Shown here one piece after another: positions 8,362 through 17,480 of a DNA stretch of 64,000 nucleotides. Every line of letters begins with the position of its first letter. The first letter of the stretch is position 1. The stretch lies in the NCBI RefSeq assembly GCF_008274805.1, contig NZ_CP022579.1, positions 1,922,001-1,986,000 on the forward strand, in the 5' to 3' direction. The notes beneath the pieces were generated by a model. It was not told the DNA's origin, made no database searches, and worked only from the letters and a program-made list of their open reading frames with translations. A program made the position numbers and the translations under genes. The stretch is from Oryzomicrobium terrae (lineage in GTDB: Bacteria > Pseudomonadota > Gammaproteobacteria > Burkholderiales > Rhodocyclaceae).

Positions 8362-10263
8362 ATGTCCCACTCCCACCCGCCGCACCTCGCCCTGATTGCC
8401 TGCTCCGACGTCGATGTGGCAGAGCCCGCCACCTCCGCGTTGAACGAGGCGCTCACCGGCATCCTGAAACAGCAGCAGTTGCGCGCGGTGTTCCAGCCCA
8501 TTCTCGACCTGCGCGGCCGGGCCTACCTGGGCTTCGAAGGCCTGATCCGCGGCCCCGAGGGGTCCCTGCTCGAGTCGCCAGCCCAACTGTTTGCCGCCGC
8601 CCAGGAAGCGGACCAGCTGCTCGAACTGGAGCGGGCCTGCCGGGAAACGATCTTCAAAGCGTTTGCTACCCTGCAATTGCCCGGGCGGCTGTTCGTCAAT
8701 TCCAGCCCCACCGCCCTGCGCGACCCGAGCTTTCGCAACGGCGCCACCATGGACCTGCTGCGCGGTCTGGGTCTGACCCCGAGCCGCATCGTCATCGAGG
8801 TCACCGAGAACCAGCAGATCGACGATTTTCCTGCCCTGCGCGACGCCCTGCTGCACTACCGGGGCCTGGGCTACCGCATCGCCATCGACGACCTTGGCGA
8901 AGGCTTTTCCAACCTGCGCATGTGGTCCGAGTTGCGCCCCGAGTTCGTCAAGATCGACCGGCACTTCGTCCACGGCATCGCCGACGACCCCCTCAAATTC
9001 CAGCTGGTGCGCTCGATGCACGACATCGCCGAAACCAGCGGCGCCTTCATCATCGCCGAAGGCATCGAGCGGGAGGCCGACTTCACCACCATCCGCGACC
9101 TGGGTATCGCCTGCGGTCAGGGTTACTTCATCGCCCGCCCCGCCGCCACGCCCCCCACCCAGCCGGAGAAAGCGGCCCTGTCGGCCCTGTCCGCCGGGCA
9201 GATCATGGTTTTCCCCAACGCCAGCGCCGGCAGCGGCATGGCCACGGCGCGCAACCTACTCCAGTACATCGCCCCGATTTCGCCCCTGGCGCCCAACGAC
9301 AAGGTCTACGAGCGCTTCGAGGCCGATCCTGAAATACAGGTGCTGCCGGTGGTGGACGACGGCGGTACACCGGTCGGGCTGATCAATCGCCACAACCTGA
9401 TCGACCGCTTCGCCCGCCCCTTCCGCCGCGAGCTGTATGGCAAGAAACCCTGCACCATGTTCATGGACCCTGCGCCCCTGGTGGTGGACCACCAGCTGCC
9501 GGTGCAGGAGGTGAGCCGCATGGTCTCCCGGGCCTCCAGCCACTACCTGCAGGACGGCTTCGTCATCACCGAGAACGGCCGCTACGCCGGCGTTGGCAGC
9601 GGCCAGGCGCTGATGGCGCTGATTACCGAGCTGCAGATTTCTGCCGCCCGCTACGCCAATCCCCTCACCCAGCTGCCCGGCAATGTGCCCCTCAACGAGC
9701 ATACGGACCGCCTGCTGGAAAGCCTGAGTGCCGGCGGCGCCAGCTTTGCCACCTGCTACTTCGACATCGACAACTTCAAGCCTTTCAACGACGCCTACGG
9801 CTACCGCCGCGGCGACGACGTGATCCAGCTGCTCGGCCGCCTGCTGGTCGGGGTAGCGGACAACCGGCGCGACTTCGTCGGCCACGTCGGCGGCGACGAT
9901 TTCGTCATCCTCTTCCAGAGCGACGACTGGGAAGAACGTTGCGCCAAGGCGTTGCGCTACTTCGACGAGCAGATCCTCACCCTGGTCGAGCCGGAAGACC
10001 TGCAACGGGGTGGCTTTGCCGGGGAGGACCGCAAGGGCCGACCGGTGTTCAACCCCCTGCCCTCATTGTCCATCGGTGCGGTCCGGGTACTGCCTGGCCA
10101 GTTCCACACCCACCACGAAATCTCGGCGGTGTGCGCCAGCGCCAAGAAGCAGGCCAAGAAGCAGCCGGGCAGTAGCCTGTTCATCGAGCGCCGCCGCCCG
10201 ATGCAGCAACCCTCGCCGCAAGAAGGGGTAAGCAGCGACGACGAAGTCCTGAGCGCTGTCTGA
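8362..10263 (+). CDS. EAL-CBS-GGDEF c-di-GMP signalling protein
   Basis: A 633-residue cytoplasmic protein with the unusual order EAL (about 30-260), a CBS-pair-like region (about 290-400) and GGDEF (about 430-610). The EAL domain reads FEGLIRGP in place of EALLR but keeps the metal-ligand Glu, the VIEVTEN motif, the double Asp in IAIDDLGEGFSNL, the Lys in FVKIDRHF and the EGIE/GQGYFIARP end, so phosphodiesterase activity is possible. The cyclase motif is GGDDF (residues 510-514), with Asp replacing the catalytic Glu, which should weaken or abolish synthesis. ATG 8362 is used; the upstream 43 residues have no family likeness. Which domain is active cannot be settled from sequence. Confidence 0.9.
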   Translation: MSHSHPPHLALIACSDVDVAEPATSALNEALTGILKQQQLRAVFQPILDLRGRAYLGFEGLIRGPEGSLLESPAQLFAAAQEADQLLELERACRETIFKAFATLQLPGRLFVNSSPTALRDPSFRNGATMDLLRGLGLTPSRIVIEVTENQQIDDFPALRDALLHYRGLGYRIAIDDLGEGFSNLRMWSELRPEFVKIDRHFVHGIADDPLKFQLVRSMHDIAETSGAFIIAEGIEREADFTTIRDLGIACGQGYFIARPAATPPTQPEKAALSALSAGQIMVFPNASAGSGMATARNLLQYIAPISPLAPNDKVYERFEADPEIQVLPVVDDGGTPVGLINRHNLIDRFARPFRRELYGKKPCTMFMDPAPLVVDHQLPVQEVSRMVSRASSHYLQDGFVITENGRYAGVGSGQALMALITELQISAARYANPLTQLPGNVPLNEHTDRLLESLSAGGASFATCYFDIDNFKPFNDAYGYRRGDDVIQLLGRLLVGVADNRRDFVGHVGGDDFVILFQSDDWEERCAKALRYFDEQILTLVEPEDLQRGGFAGEDRKGRPVFNPLPSLSIGAVRVLPGQFHTHHEISAVCASAKKQAKKQPGSSLFIERRRPMQQPSPQEGVSSDDEVLSAV

Positions 10264-10283
10264 ACGGTCCCGCTTAAAAAAAG

Positions 10284-10314
10284 TTGACCTTCCCATGATG
10301 GGAAGGTCCAAGCT
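10284..10314 (+). promoter_or_regulatory. CueR-type copper-responsive promoter/operator of copA
   Basis: TTGACC (10284-10289) and CAAGCT (10309-10314) are separated by 19 bp, the long spacer of MerR-family promoters. Between and around them lies a palindrome, ACCTTCCC-ATGAT-GGGAAGGT (10287-10307), matching known CueR operators. The regulator CueR is encoded directly behind copA, so the operon should be copper-induced and autoregulated. Confidence 0.9.
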
Positions 10315-10344
10315 ACAGTCATTCCCTCTGCTAGGAATGATGCA

Positions 10345-12828
10345 ATGCGTAGCGAACTCACCCTTCCCGTGGCCGGCATGACCTGCGCCACCTGCGCCGG
10401 CCGGGTCGAAAAAGCCCTGGCCGCCGTACCCGGAGTCACCAGCGCCCAGGTCAACCTGGCCAGCGAGACGGTACGCGTGGCCAGCGCTGCCGACCTGCCC
10501 GTCGCCCAACTGGCACAGGCCGTCGCCGACGCCGGTTACCGGGTATCGGCGCAAACCACCCGCCTCGTGATCACCGGCATGACCTGCGCCACCTGCGCCG
10601 GTCGGGTCGAGAAGGCCCTGGCCGCCGTACCCGGCGTGATCTCGGCCCAGGTCAACCTGGCCAATGAAACCGCAGAAGTGCATGGCGTCGGCCCCGGCGC
10701 CGATTTCGCCACTCTGGAAACCGCCATCGAGGCGGCCGGCTACGGCGTGGCTCCGCCCGCCGCAGCCGATGCCAGCGGTAATGTCGCCGATACGGCGGAG
10801 CTGGCCCGGGAGCGCCGTGAACGGCGCGAGGGGCTGACCGTGGCGGTCGGCGCCCTCCTCTCCCTTCCCCTGGTGCTGCCCATGCTGCTCCAACCCGTCG
10901 GCATCCACTGGATGCTGCCGGCCCTGGTCCAGTTCCTCCTCGCCACCCCGGTCCAGTTCGTCATTGGCGCCCGCTTCTACCGGGCCGGTTGGAGCGCGGT
11001 CAAGGCGGGCAGCGGCAACATGGATCTGCTCGTCAGTTTGGGTACCAGCGCTGCCTACGGCCTGTCCCTCTACCAGTGGCTGGTGCTCGGCGAGATGCAC
11101 CTGTACTTCGAAGCCGCCGCCGTGGTGATCGTGCTGGTGCGCCTCGGCAAGTGGCTCGAATCCCGCGCCAAACGCCAGACCACCGAGGCCATCCGCGCCC
11201 TCCAGGCCCTGCGTCCGGACACTGCCCGGGTGATCCGCGGCGGGGTGGAGCAGGAGCTGCCCATTGCCCAGGTGCGGGTCGGCGATGTGACGGTGGTCCG
11301 CCCCGGTGAGCGCATTCCCCTGGACGGCAAGATCCGCACCGGCACTTCGAGCGTGGATGAATCCCTCATCACTGGCGAAAGCCTGCCGGTGGACAAGGCG
11401 CCGGGGGACCCGGTCACCGGCGGCGCCATCAACGGCAACGGCCTGCTGCGCATCGTGGTGGGTGCCGTCGGCAGCGAAACCGTGCTGGCCCGCATCATCC
11501 GCCTGGTGGAGGACGCCCAGGGGGCCAAGGCGCCGATCCAGAAGCTGGTGGACAAGGTGGCCGCGATCTTCGTCCCGGTGGTGCTGGCCATCGCCTTCGC
11601 CACCCTGCTCGCCTGGGGCCTGGGCAGCGGCCACTGGGAAACCGCCCTGATCAACGCCGTGACCGTGCTGGTGATCGCCTGCCCTTGCGCCCTGGGACTC
11701 GCCACCCCGGCGGCGATCATGGCCGGCACCGGGGTCGGCGCCCGCCACGGCATCCTGATCAAGGACGCCGAAGCCCTGGAACTGGCACAAAAGATCAGCC
11801 TGGTGGCCTTCGACAAGACCGGCACCCTGACCCGGGGCCAGCCCGGCCTGGTGTTCCAGCGCGCCGCACCGGGCGTTACGGCACCGGTGCTGGCCTGGGC
11901 CGCCGCCGTGCAGAGCGGCAGCGAGCACCCCCTGGCCAAGGCTACCGTGGCCGCCGCCAAGTCCGAAGGCGGAGCGGATAACGGCACATTGCCGGCCGCC
12001 CACAATATTGAAGCCTTGCCCGGCCGGGGCATGGCCGGCCAGGTCGAGGGCCACACCCTGCGCCTGGGCAGCACCCGCCTGATGGGCGAACTTGGCCTGG
12101 CAGCCGCTTTGGCCGACTTTGCCACCGACCAGCAACGCCTCACCGCCCAAGGCTGCAGTCTGGCCTGGCTGGCAGACGTGAGCGATAGCGCCGTACCACG
12201 CCTGCTCGGCCTGTTCGCCTACGGCGACCCGCTCAAGCCGGAATCGGCCGAAGCCATCGCCACCCTGCACCGCCAGGGCATCCGTACCGTGCTGGTGACC
12301 GGTGACAATCGGGGGGCCGCCCAGGCCGTAGCCAGCCAGTTGACGCTGGACCAGGTCGAAGCCGAGGTGCTGCCCGCCGACAAGGCCGCCACCATCGCCC
12401 GACTGAAAGCCGGTGGGTCAGTGGTGGCCATGGTCGGCGACGGTATCAACGACGCCCCGGCGCTGGCCTCGGCCGACGTGGGCATCGCCATGGGCAGCGG
12501 CACCGACGTGGCCATGCACGCCGCCGGCATCACCCTGATGCGCGGCGACCCGCGCCTGGTGGCTGCCGCCATCGCCCTGTCGCGCATGACCGTGCGCAAG
12601 ATCCGCCAGAATCTCTTCTGGGCTTTCATCTACAACGTGGTGGGTATCCCCCTGGCCGCCCTCGGCCTGCTCAACCCGGTGTTTGCCGGGGCGGCCATGG
12701 CGCTCTCCAGCGTCTCGGTACTGACCAACGCCCTGCTACTCAAGCGCTGGCGCCCCACTGGCCTGCCCCATTCCCCGGCAAGCGCCCCGCTGCACCGAAA
12801 AGCGGCGGCGAGTACCACGACCGTCTGA
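10345..12828 (+). CDS. copA: Copper-exporting P1B-type ATPase CopA
   Basis: An 827-residue heavy-metal P-type ATPase that pumps Cu(I) out of the cytoplasm. Two N-terminal HMA domains each carry GMTCATC (Cys14/Cys17 and Cys81/Cys84). Downstream are the actuator loop ([15 protein letters not shown]), the membrane CPC motif ([15 protein letters not shown]), the phosphorylation site DKTGTLT, an HP dipeptide ([10 protein letters not shown]) and the hinge [16 protein letters not shown]. The CPC and MxxSS-type helix (MALSSVSV) specify Cu(I). AGGA lies about 8 bp before the start. It is first in a copA-cueR operon behind a CueR operator. The two HMA repeats are almost identical at nucleotide level, a sign of recent duplication or gene conversion. 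Confidence 0.96.
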   Translation: MRSELTLPVAGMTCATCAGRVEKALAAVPGVTSAQVNLASETVRVASAADLPVAQLAQAVADAGYRVSAQTTRLVITGMTCATCAGRVEKALAAVPGVISAQVNLANETAEVHGVGPGADFATLETAIEAAGYGVAPPAAADASGNVADTAELARERRERREGLTVAVGALLSLPLVLPMLLQPVGIHWMLPALVQFLLATPVQFVIGARFYRAGWSAVKAGSGNMDLLVSLGTSAAYGLSLYQWLVLGEMHLYFEAAAVVIVLVRLGKWLESRAKRQTTEAIRALQALRPDTARVIRGGVEQELPIAQVRVGDVTVVRPGERIPLDGKIRTGTSSVDESLITGESLPVDKAPGDPVTGGAINGNGLLRIVVGAVGSETVLARIIRLVEDAQGAKAPIQKLVDKVAAIFVPVVLAIAFATLLAWGLGSGHWETALINAVTVLVIACPCALGLATPAAIMAGTGVGARHGILIKDAEALELAQKISLVAFDKTGTLTRGQPGLVFQRAAPGVTAPVLAWAAAVQSGSEHPLAKATVAAAKSEGGADNGTLPAAHNIEALPGRGMAGQVEGHTLRLGSTRLMGELGLAAALADFATDQQRLTAQGCSLAWLADVSDSAVPRLLGLFAYGDPLKPESAEAIATLHRQGIRTVLVTGDNRGAAQAVASQLTLDQVEAEVLPADKAATIARLKAGGSVVAMVGDGINDAPALASADVGIAMGSGTDVAMHAAGITLMRGDPRLVAAAIALSRMTVRKIRQNLFWAFIYNVVGIPLAALGLLNPVFAGAAMALSSVSVLTNALLLKRWRPTGLPHSPASAPLHRKAAASTTTV

Positions 12829-12843
12829 GCGGAGACCCCGTCC

Positions 12844-13248
12844 ATGAAAATCGGTGAAGCAGCCCAGCAAAGCGGCGTCAGCGCCAAGATGATCCGCCAT
12901 TACGAGGCCATCGGCCTGCTGCCGACGGCGGCGCGGCGTGAATCCGGCTACCGGGAGTACCGGGAGCGGGACGTGGCCACCCTGCGCTTCATCCGTGCCG
13001 CCCGGGACCTGGGTTTTGGCCTGGATGCAATCGGCGACCTGCTCTCCCTGTGGAACAACCAGCAGCGCGCCAGCCGGGACGTGAAGGCCCTGGCCGAGCG
13101 GCACATCGCCACCCTGGAAGCCAAGGTGATCGAACTCAATGCCATGATCGGCGCCCTGCGCACCCTGTCGGCCTGCTGCCATGGCGACAACCGACCCGAT
13201 TGCCCGATCCTGGAAGGCATCGGCCACCGAGCCGGGCCGCCGGGCTGA
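12844..13248 (+). CDS. cueR: Cu(I)-responsive MerR-family regulator CueR
   Basis: A 134-residue MerR-type activator. The N-terminal winged helix reads MKIGEAAQQSGVSAKMIRHYEAIGLLP, followed by the long dimerisation helix and a C-terminal metal loop CHGDNRPDC (Cys-x7-Cys), the spacing used by CueR to bind one Cu(I) linearly. It lacks the third Cys of mercury or zinc sensors. It lies 15 bp after copA and would activate the 19-bp-spacer promoter at 10284. Its stop overlaps the start of a 46-codon open frame. Confidence 0.95.
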   Translation: MKIGEAAQQSGVSAKMIRHYEAIGLLPTAARRESGYREYRERDVATLRFIRAARDLGFGLDAIGDLLSLWNNQQRASRDVKALAERHIATLEAKVIELNAMIGALRTLSACCHGDNRPDCPILEGIGHRAGPPG

Positions 13249-13388
13249 TGACCTGGTTCGGCGTGGCCTACGAACTGCACCGGGACTGGCGCAACGACAT
13301 TGAGGGCCTGGCCGCCCTGTTCTCCAACCACATCCCGGACTACCGCAACCGGATCACCAGCTACTCCACCCTGAAGGGTCGCAAGTAA
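13248..13388 (+). CDS. Hypothetical 46-residue protein coupled to cueR
   Basis: A short open frame (MTWFGVAYELHRDWRNDIEG...) whose ATG overlaps the cueR stop in TGATGA, a typical coupled arrangement, and which ends 43 bp before the operon terminator. It is rich in aromatic and charged residues, has no signal peptide or membrane helix and no Cys, so direct copper binding through thiols is unlikely. I do not recognise the family. It could be a real small protein or a chance open frame inside the operon tail. Confidence 0.4.
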   Translation: MTWFGVAYELHRDWRNDIEGLAALFSNHIPDYRNRITSYSTLKGRK

Positions 13389-13430
13389 GACTCACCGCCG
13401 CCGTAGCCCCCAATGCGGCGGATGCGGATG

Positions 13431-13466
13431 AAAAAAGGGCGCTTCCGGAGAAGCGCCCTTTTGTTT
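13431..13466. terminator. Bidirectional intrinsic terminator
   Basis: A perfect 9-bp stem (GGGCGCTTC/GAAGCGCCC, loop CGGA) flanked by AAAAAA on the left and TTTTGTTTT on the right. It ends the copA-cueR operon on the plus strand and the lipoprotein gene on the minus strand. Confidence 0.88.
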
Positions 13467-13499
13467 TGCCCCCGGGACACATCCCCGAAGAATGCCCGA

Positions 13500-13880
13500 T
13501 CAGGCCGGCCGGCACTCGTTCACCAGCGGCGTGTTGGTCTTGCCGTCGAGCAGCAGGCTCTTCCACGGCAGGTCGATCCACACCAGACCGCTGGCACTGT
13601 CCTCGAAGCGCGGCAGGCCGGAATAGGATGGGTCGCGCACCAGCGTGTAGCTGTTGCCGTTCCAGTTGAGATTGATGCCGGAATTGACTTGGTTGCGGAT
13701 TTCCCGCTCGACCCGCAAGCGCACCCGGTTCTCGCAGGCGTAAGTACCGCTGGCCAGCTTCAGTTCCAGCTGCTGGTTGCTCCGTACCGCAGGCGGCGTC
13801 TTGGATGCCGTGCCACAAGCGGCGAGGATCAGGGATAAGGCAGACAGGGCGCCGAGCGCCAGCAAGGAACGGTAGGTCAT
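13500..13880 (-). CDS. Small lipoprotein, possibly MliC-like lysozyme inhibitor
   Basis: A 126-residue lipoprotein: signal MTYRSLLALGALSALSLILAAC ends in a clear lipobox (LAAC, modified Cys22). The mature part (GTYACENRVRLRVEREIR ... YTLVRDPSYSGLPRFEDSASGLVWIDLPWKSLLLDG ... NECRP) has two Cys that could pair and a central region resembling the YSG-xxWxxKG core of MliC/PliC proteins, which bind and inhibit c-type lysozyme. The match is by eye and partial, so the function is tentative. The gene is alone, between a bidirectional terminator and a LysR gene on the same strand. Confidence 0.65.
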   Translation of the reverse strand: MTYRSLLALGALSALSLILAACGTASKTPPAVRSNQQLELKLASGTYACENRVRLRVEREIRNQVNSGINLNWNGNSYTLVRDPSYSGLPRFEDSASGLVWIDLPWKSLLLDGKTNTPLVNECRPA

Positions 13881-13946
13881 GGGGTAAGGCCCTTCGCAGC
13901 AGGAATCCCGGTCATTCTACGATACGGGTTCCAGTGTCCGCCCTCA

Positions 13947-14873
13947 TCAGGCCAGGGGCGTATGGTCCGGATGCGTTCCCATCCGCTCCCGCAGAAACGC
14001 CACGAACAGCCGCACCTTGGGCGGTTGGGCCGGCCGGTAGGGCATCACCGCCCAGATATCGGCCTGCTGTCGGTAAGCCGGCAGCACCTGGATCAACTGG
14101 CCGCCGGCCAGTTCCGTATCCACGTCCCAGCGCGAGCGCAACATGATGCCGTGGCCGTCCAGGGCCCAGCGGTGCACGATCTCGCCGTTATTGGCAGACA
14201 GGGTGCCGCGCACCTTGACCGTTTCCTCTCCCCCCGGGCCGGCCAGGCGCCAGATGCCGAAGACGTGGTCCCGCTCGCGGATCACCAGGCAACGGTGGCG
14301 GGCCAGGTCGGCAAGGCGCTGGGGCATGCCGTGGGCCGCCAGGTAGGCCGGGGAGGCGCACAGCACCCGGTGGTTGTCGGCCACCTTCTGGGCCACCAGA
14401 TGGGGCTCCAGGGGGCCGCCCAGGCGCACGTCCACGTCCACCTGTTCGATCACCGGGTCGATGGGTCGGTCCAGGATGTCCAGGCGCACTTCCACCTGGG
14501 AATGGCGGGCGGCGAACTCCGACACCACCGGCGCCACATGGCAACGGCCGAAGCCGAAGCTGGCGGTGATGCGCAGCAGGCCTTCCGGCTCGGCCCGGCT
14601 GGCCTTCACCTCCAGGGCCATTTCCTCGGCGTCGGCGAGCAGGCGCCGGGCCCAGCGCAGCACCGTCTCGCCGTCCTCGGTCACCGCCAGGCGCCGGGTG
14701 GTGCGGTGGAGCAGGCGTACCCCGAGTTGCTGCTCCAGGATGCCCAGGCGCTTGCTGACATAGGACGGCGAGGCCGACAGGGCGGCGGCCGCGGCAGCCA
14801 GGCTGCCGCCGCGCACCACCTCGCAAAAGAGGCGCAGGTCGTCGAGTTGGGGGTAGGTGGCAGGCACCAGCAT
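13947..14873 (-). CDS. LysR-family regulator, DmlR-like
   Basis: A 308-residue LysR-type regulator. The N-terminal winged helix-turn-helix is clear (LDDLRLFCEVVRGGSLAAAAAAL ... SYVSKRLGILEQQLGVRLLHRTTRRLAVTEDG), followed by a periplasmic-binding-protein-like effector domain. It is transcribed away from the D-malate/tartrate dehydrogenase gene, the same divergent pairing as dmlR-dmlA of E. coli, so it most likely activates that gene in response to D-malate or a related hydroxyacid. The 111-bp shared gap contains no TATAAT and has an AT-rich block around 14890-14940 where a LysR site would sit. Confidence 0.88.
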   Translation of the reverse strand: MLVPATYPQLDDLRLFCEVVRGGSLAAAAAALSASPSYVSKRLGILEQQLGVRLLHRTTRRLAVTEDGETVLRWARRLLADAEEMALEVKASRAEPEGLLRITASFGFGRCHVAPVVSEFAARHSQVEVRLDILDRPIDPVIEQVDVDVRLGGPLEPHLVAQKVADNHRVLCASPAYLAAHGMPQRLADLARHRCLVIRERDHVFGIWRLAGPGGEETVKVRGTLSANNGEIVHRWALDGHGIMLRSRWDVDTELAGGQLIQVLPAYRQQADIWAVMPYRPAQPPKVRLFVAFLRERMGTHPDHTPLA

Positions 14874-14984
14874 GGGGCGTTAAAAGCCACGATTCGTGGT
14901 TAATCAATTCACAGAATCTGTATTTTTCCACAAAACAGCACGGGTAGAGTGAGGGCTCATCTTTCTCACCCTCCTGGAGCCACC

Positions 14985-16103
14985 ATGCCGTCCCCCGCCG
15001 CCACATCTGCCCGTCCCGCCCACCGCATCGCCGTCATCGCCGGCGACGGCATCGGCCGCGAAGTCATGCCCGAGGGGCTGCGCGCGCTGGAGGCGGCCGC
15101 CGGCAAGTTCGGCATCGGCCTGGAGTTCGTCACGTTCGACTGGGCCCACTGCGACTACTACCTGGCCCACGGAAAGATGATGCCGGACGACTGGTTCGAG
15201 CAGCTTTCCACCTGCGAGGCCATCTACTTTGGCGCCGTGGGCTGGCCGGACAAGGTGCCGGACCACGTTTCCCTGTGGGGATCCCTGCTGCAATTCCGCC
15301 GCCGCTTCGACCAGTACGTGAACCAGCGCCCGGTGCGCCTGATGCGCGGCCTGCCCTGTCCCCTGGCCAACAAGGAGGCGGGCCAGATCGACTTCACCAT
15401 CATCCGCGAGAACACCGAAGGTGAATATTCCTCCGTGGGCGGCAAGATGTTCGAAGGCACCGACCGGGAACTGGTGCTGCAGGAAGCCGTATTCACCCGC
15501 CACGGGGTGGACCGCATCCTGCGCTACGCCTTCGAGCTGGCCCAAAACACCCCCCGGGCCGACCGGCCCAAGCGCCACGTCACTTCCGCCACCAAGTCCA
15601 ACGGCATCGCCATCAGCATGCCCTACTGGGACGAGCGCCTCGCCGCCGTCGCCGCCGCGTACCCGGAGATCGGCTGGGACAAGCAGCACATCGACATCCT
15701 GTGCGCCCGCTTCGTCCTCCAGCCCGAGCGCTTCGACGTGGTGGTGGCCTCCAACCTGTTCGGCGACATCCTCTCCGACCTGGGCCCGGCCTGCACCGGC
15801 ACCATCGGCATCGCCCCCTCGGCCAACATCAACCCGGAACGCACCTTCCCCTCCCTGTTCGAGCCGGTGCACGGCTCGGCCCCGGATATTTACGGCCGCG
15901 GCATCGCCAACCCCATGGGCATGATCTGGTCCGGCGCCCTGATGCTGGACTTCCTCGGCCAGGGCGACGCCACCTACCGGGCCGCCCACGACGCCATCCT
16001 GGGGGCCGTCGAGCAGGTGCTGGAGCACGGCCCGCGCACCCCGGACCTGGGCGGCACGGCCAGCACTAGCGAACTGGGGCGGGCCATCGCCGCGGCGATC
16101 TAA
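14985..16103 (+). CDS. dmlA: D-malate / tartrate dehydrogenase (decarboxylating)
   Basis: A 372-residue beta-decarboxylating dehydrogenase of the isocitrate/isopropylmalate superfamily, NAD-dependent, oxidising D-malate (or tartrate) to pyruvate and CO2. IAVIAGDGIGREVMPEG is the start of the fold; the substrate-binding region (LLQFRRRFDQYVNQRPVRLM, RENTEGEYSSVGG) and the metal and cofactor segment (VVASNLFGDILSDLGPACTGTIGIAPSANIN, EPVHGSAPDIYGRGIANP) match the DmlA/TtuC subgroup. The ATG at 14985 has CTGGAG 5 bp upstream. A divergent LysR gene is its probable activator. The exact substrate (D-malate, tartrate or 3-isopropylmalate-like acid) is not fixed by sequence. Confidence 0.9.
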   Translation: MPSPAATSARPAHRIAVIAGDGIGREVMPEGLRALEAAAGKFGIGLEFVTFDWAHCDYYLAHGKMMPDDWFEQLSTCEAIYFGAVGWPDKVPDHVSLWGSLLQFRRRFDQYVNQRPVRLMRGLPCPLANKEAGQIDFTIIRENTEGEYSSVGGKMFEGTDRELVLQEAVFTRHGVDRILRYAFELAQNTPRADRPKRHVTSATKSNGIAISMPYWDERLAAVAAAYPEIGWDKQHIDILCARFVLQPERFDVVVASNLFGDILSDLGPACTGTIGIAPSANINPERTFPSLFEPVHGSAPDIYGRGIANPMGMIWSGALMLDFLGQGDATYRAAHDAILGAVEQVLEHGPRTPDLGGTASTSELGRAIAAAI

Positions 16104-16208
16104 ACGCCCCATCCCTTACCGCCACGCTGCCGCGCCTCCCGGGCGGCGTGGCCCGAGCAGTGCCGGGAGGCACCCAACCCCGACAACCATAACGAAAGAG
16201 AGACAACC

Positions 16209-17282
16209 ATGACCCAGCGCTTCAAGCGTTCCGCCCTCGGCCTCGCCCTGGCCGGCCTCGCCACCACGCTCCTGACCGCCGGTGCCGCCCAGGCCCAGTC
16301 GGCCAAGCCGGTATGCGAGCTGATCGCCACCGGCGGCACCATCGCCATGAAGATCGACCCGGTGAAGAAGGCCCCGGTACCGGCCATTTCCGGCGAAGAC
16401 CTGCTCGCCACCGTGCCCGAGATCGCCGACTACGCCCGGGTCGAGGTGCTCAACCAGTCCAACGTGCCCTCCGACTACATGGATCCGCCCCGCTGGGTAG
16501 CCCTGCAGAAGGCCGTGGACAAGGCCCTGGCGCGCAAGGACGTGGCCGGGGTGATCGTCTCCCACGGCACCGACACCCTGGAAGAGACCGGTTACTTCCT
16601 CGACCTGACGGTCAAGAGCGACAAGCCGGTGATCCTCATCGGCGCCCAGCGCAACGCCTCCGAGAAGGACTTCGACGGTCCGCGCAACCTGCTCGGCGCC
16701 GCCCGGGTGTGCGTCACCCCCGAGGCCAAGGGCAAGGGTGCCATGCTGGTGCTCAACAACCAGATCAACGCCGCCCGGGAAGTGATCAAGTCCCACACCT
16801 CCGACGTGGAGACCTTCAAGTCCGGCGACTACGGCTTCCTCGGCAACGTGGACAACGACAAGGTGATCTTCTACCGCGCGCCCCTGCGCCGCCAGCACGT
16901 GCCGCTCATCAGCGACAACCTGGCCAAGGTCGAGATCATCCCCATGTTCGGCGGTGCCGACGGCAGCCTGATCAAGGCCGCCATCGCCGGCGGCGCCAAG
17001 GGCATCGTGATCCAGGGCCTAGGCTGGGGCAACGTCAACATCCCCATGTACGAGGCCATCAAGGACGCCATCGCCCAGGGCGTGCCGGTGGTGGTATCCA
17101 CCCGGGTGCCCAACGGCCGGGTGTTGCCGGTGTACGGTTTCCAGGGTGGCGGCAAGACGCTGCAGGACCTGGGCGCCATCTCCGCCGACAACCTGCCGCC
17201 GCACAAGGCCCGCATCCTGCTGATGCTCGCCCTGCAGCACACCCAGAAGCGCGACGAACTGCAAAAGTACTTCGACCGCTGA
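16209..17282 (+). CDS. ansB: Periplasmic type II L-asparaginase
   Basis: A 357-residue exported asparaginase that hydrolyses asparagine to aspartate and ammonia. The signal peptide ends at GAAQAQ; catalytic motif 1 is ATGGTIA (Thr41/Thr44) and motif 2 is SHGTDTLEET, with the nucleophile, Thr and Asp in place. PMFGGADGSLIKAAI and the GWGNVNIP segment complete the C-terminal half. The start has GAAAGAGAG upstream. It lies 105 bp after the D-malate dehydrogenase on the same strand, so co-transcription is possible and would join two C4-acid catabolic steps. It ends at a strong terminator. Confidence 0.93.
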   Translation: MTQRFKRSALGLALAGLATTLLTAGAAQAQSAKPVCELIATGGTIAMKIDPVKKAPVPAISGEDLLATVPEIADYARVEVLNQSNVPSDYMDPPRWVALQKAVDKALARKDVAGVIVSHGTDTLEETGYFLDLTVKSDKPVILIGAQRNASEKDFDGPRNLLGAARVCVTPEAKGKGAMLVLNNQINAAREVIKSHTSDVETFKSGDYGFLGNVDNDKVIFYRAPLRRQHVPLISDNLAKVEIIPMFGGADGSLIKAAIAGGAKGIVIQGLGWGNVNIPMYEAIKDAIAQGVPVVVSTRVPNGRVLPVYGFQGGGKTLQDLGAISADNLPPHKARILLMLALQHTQKRDELQKYFDR

Positions 17283-17342
17283 TCCACGCGGGGCAACACC
17301 ATTTCTTCACCTCCTGTTCCGCGGCCCCTCCAGGTCCGCTTC

Positions 17343-17370
17343 CGGGCACCTTCGGGTGCCCGTTTTTTTT
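17343..17370 (+). terminator. Rho-independent terminator after asparaginase
   Basis: An 8-bp stem (CGGGCACC/GGTGCCCG) closed by a UUCG-type tetraloop and followed by eight T, 61 bp after the stop. Confidence 0.93.
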
Positions 17371-17480
17371 GGGCGCCGCAGCAGGAGGGATAAGGCGGCC
17401 GGGCCGTCACTTGTGACGATAGGCAGCTCCCGGCGCCACCGGGAAAATAGCGCCCCCCAACCGTTGTCCGTAGCGCCGAG

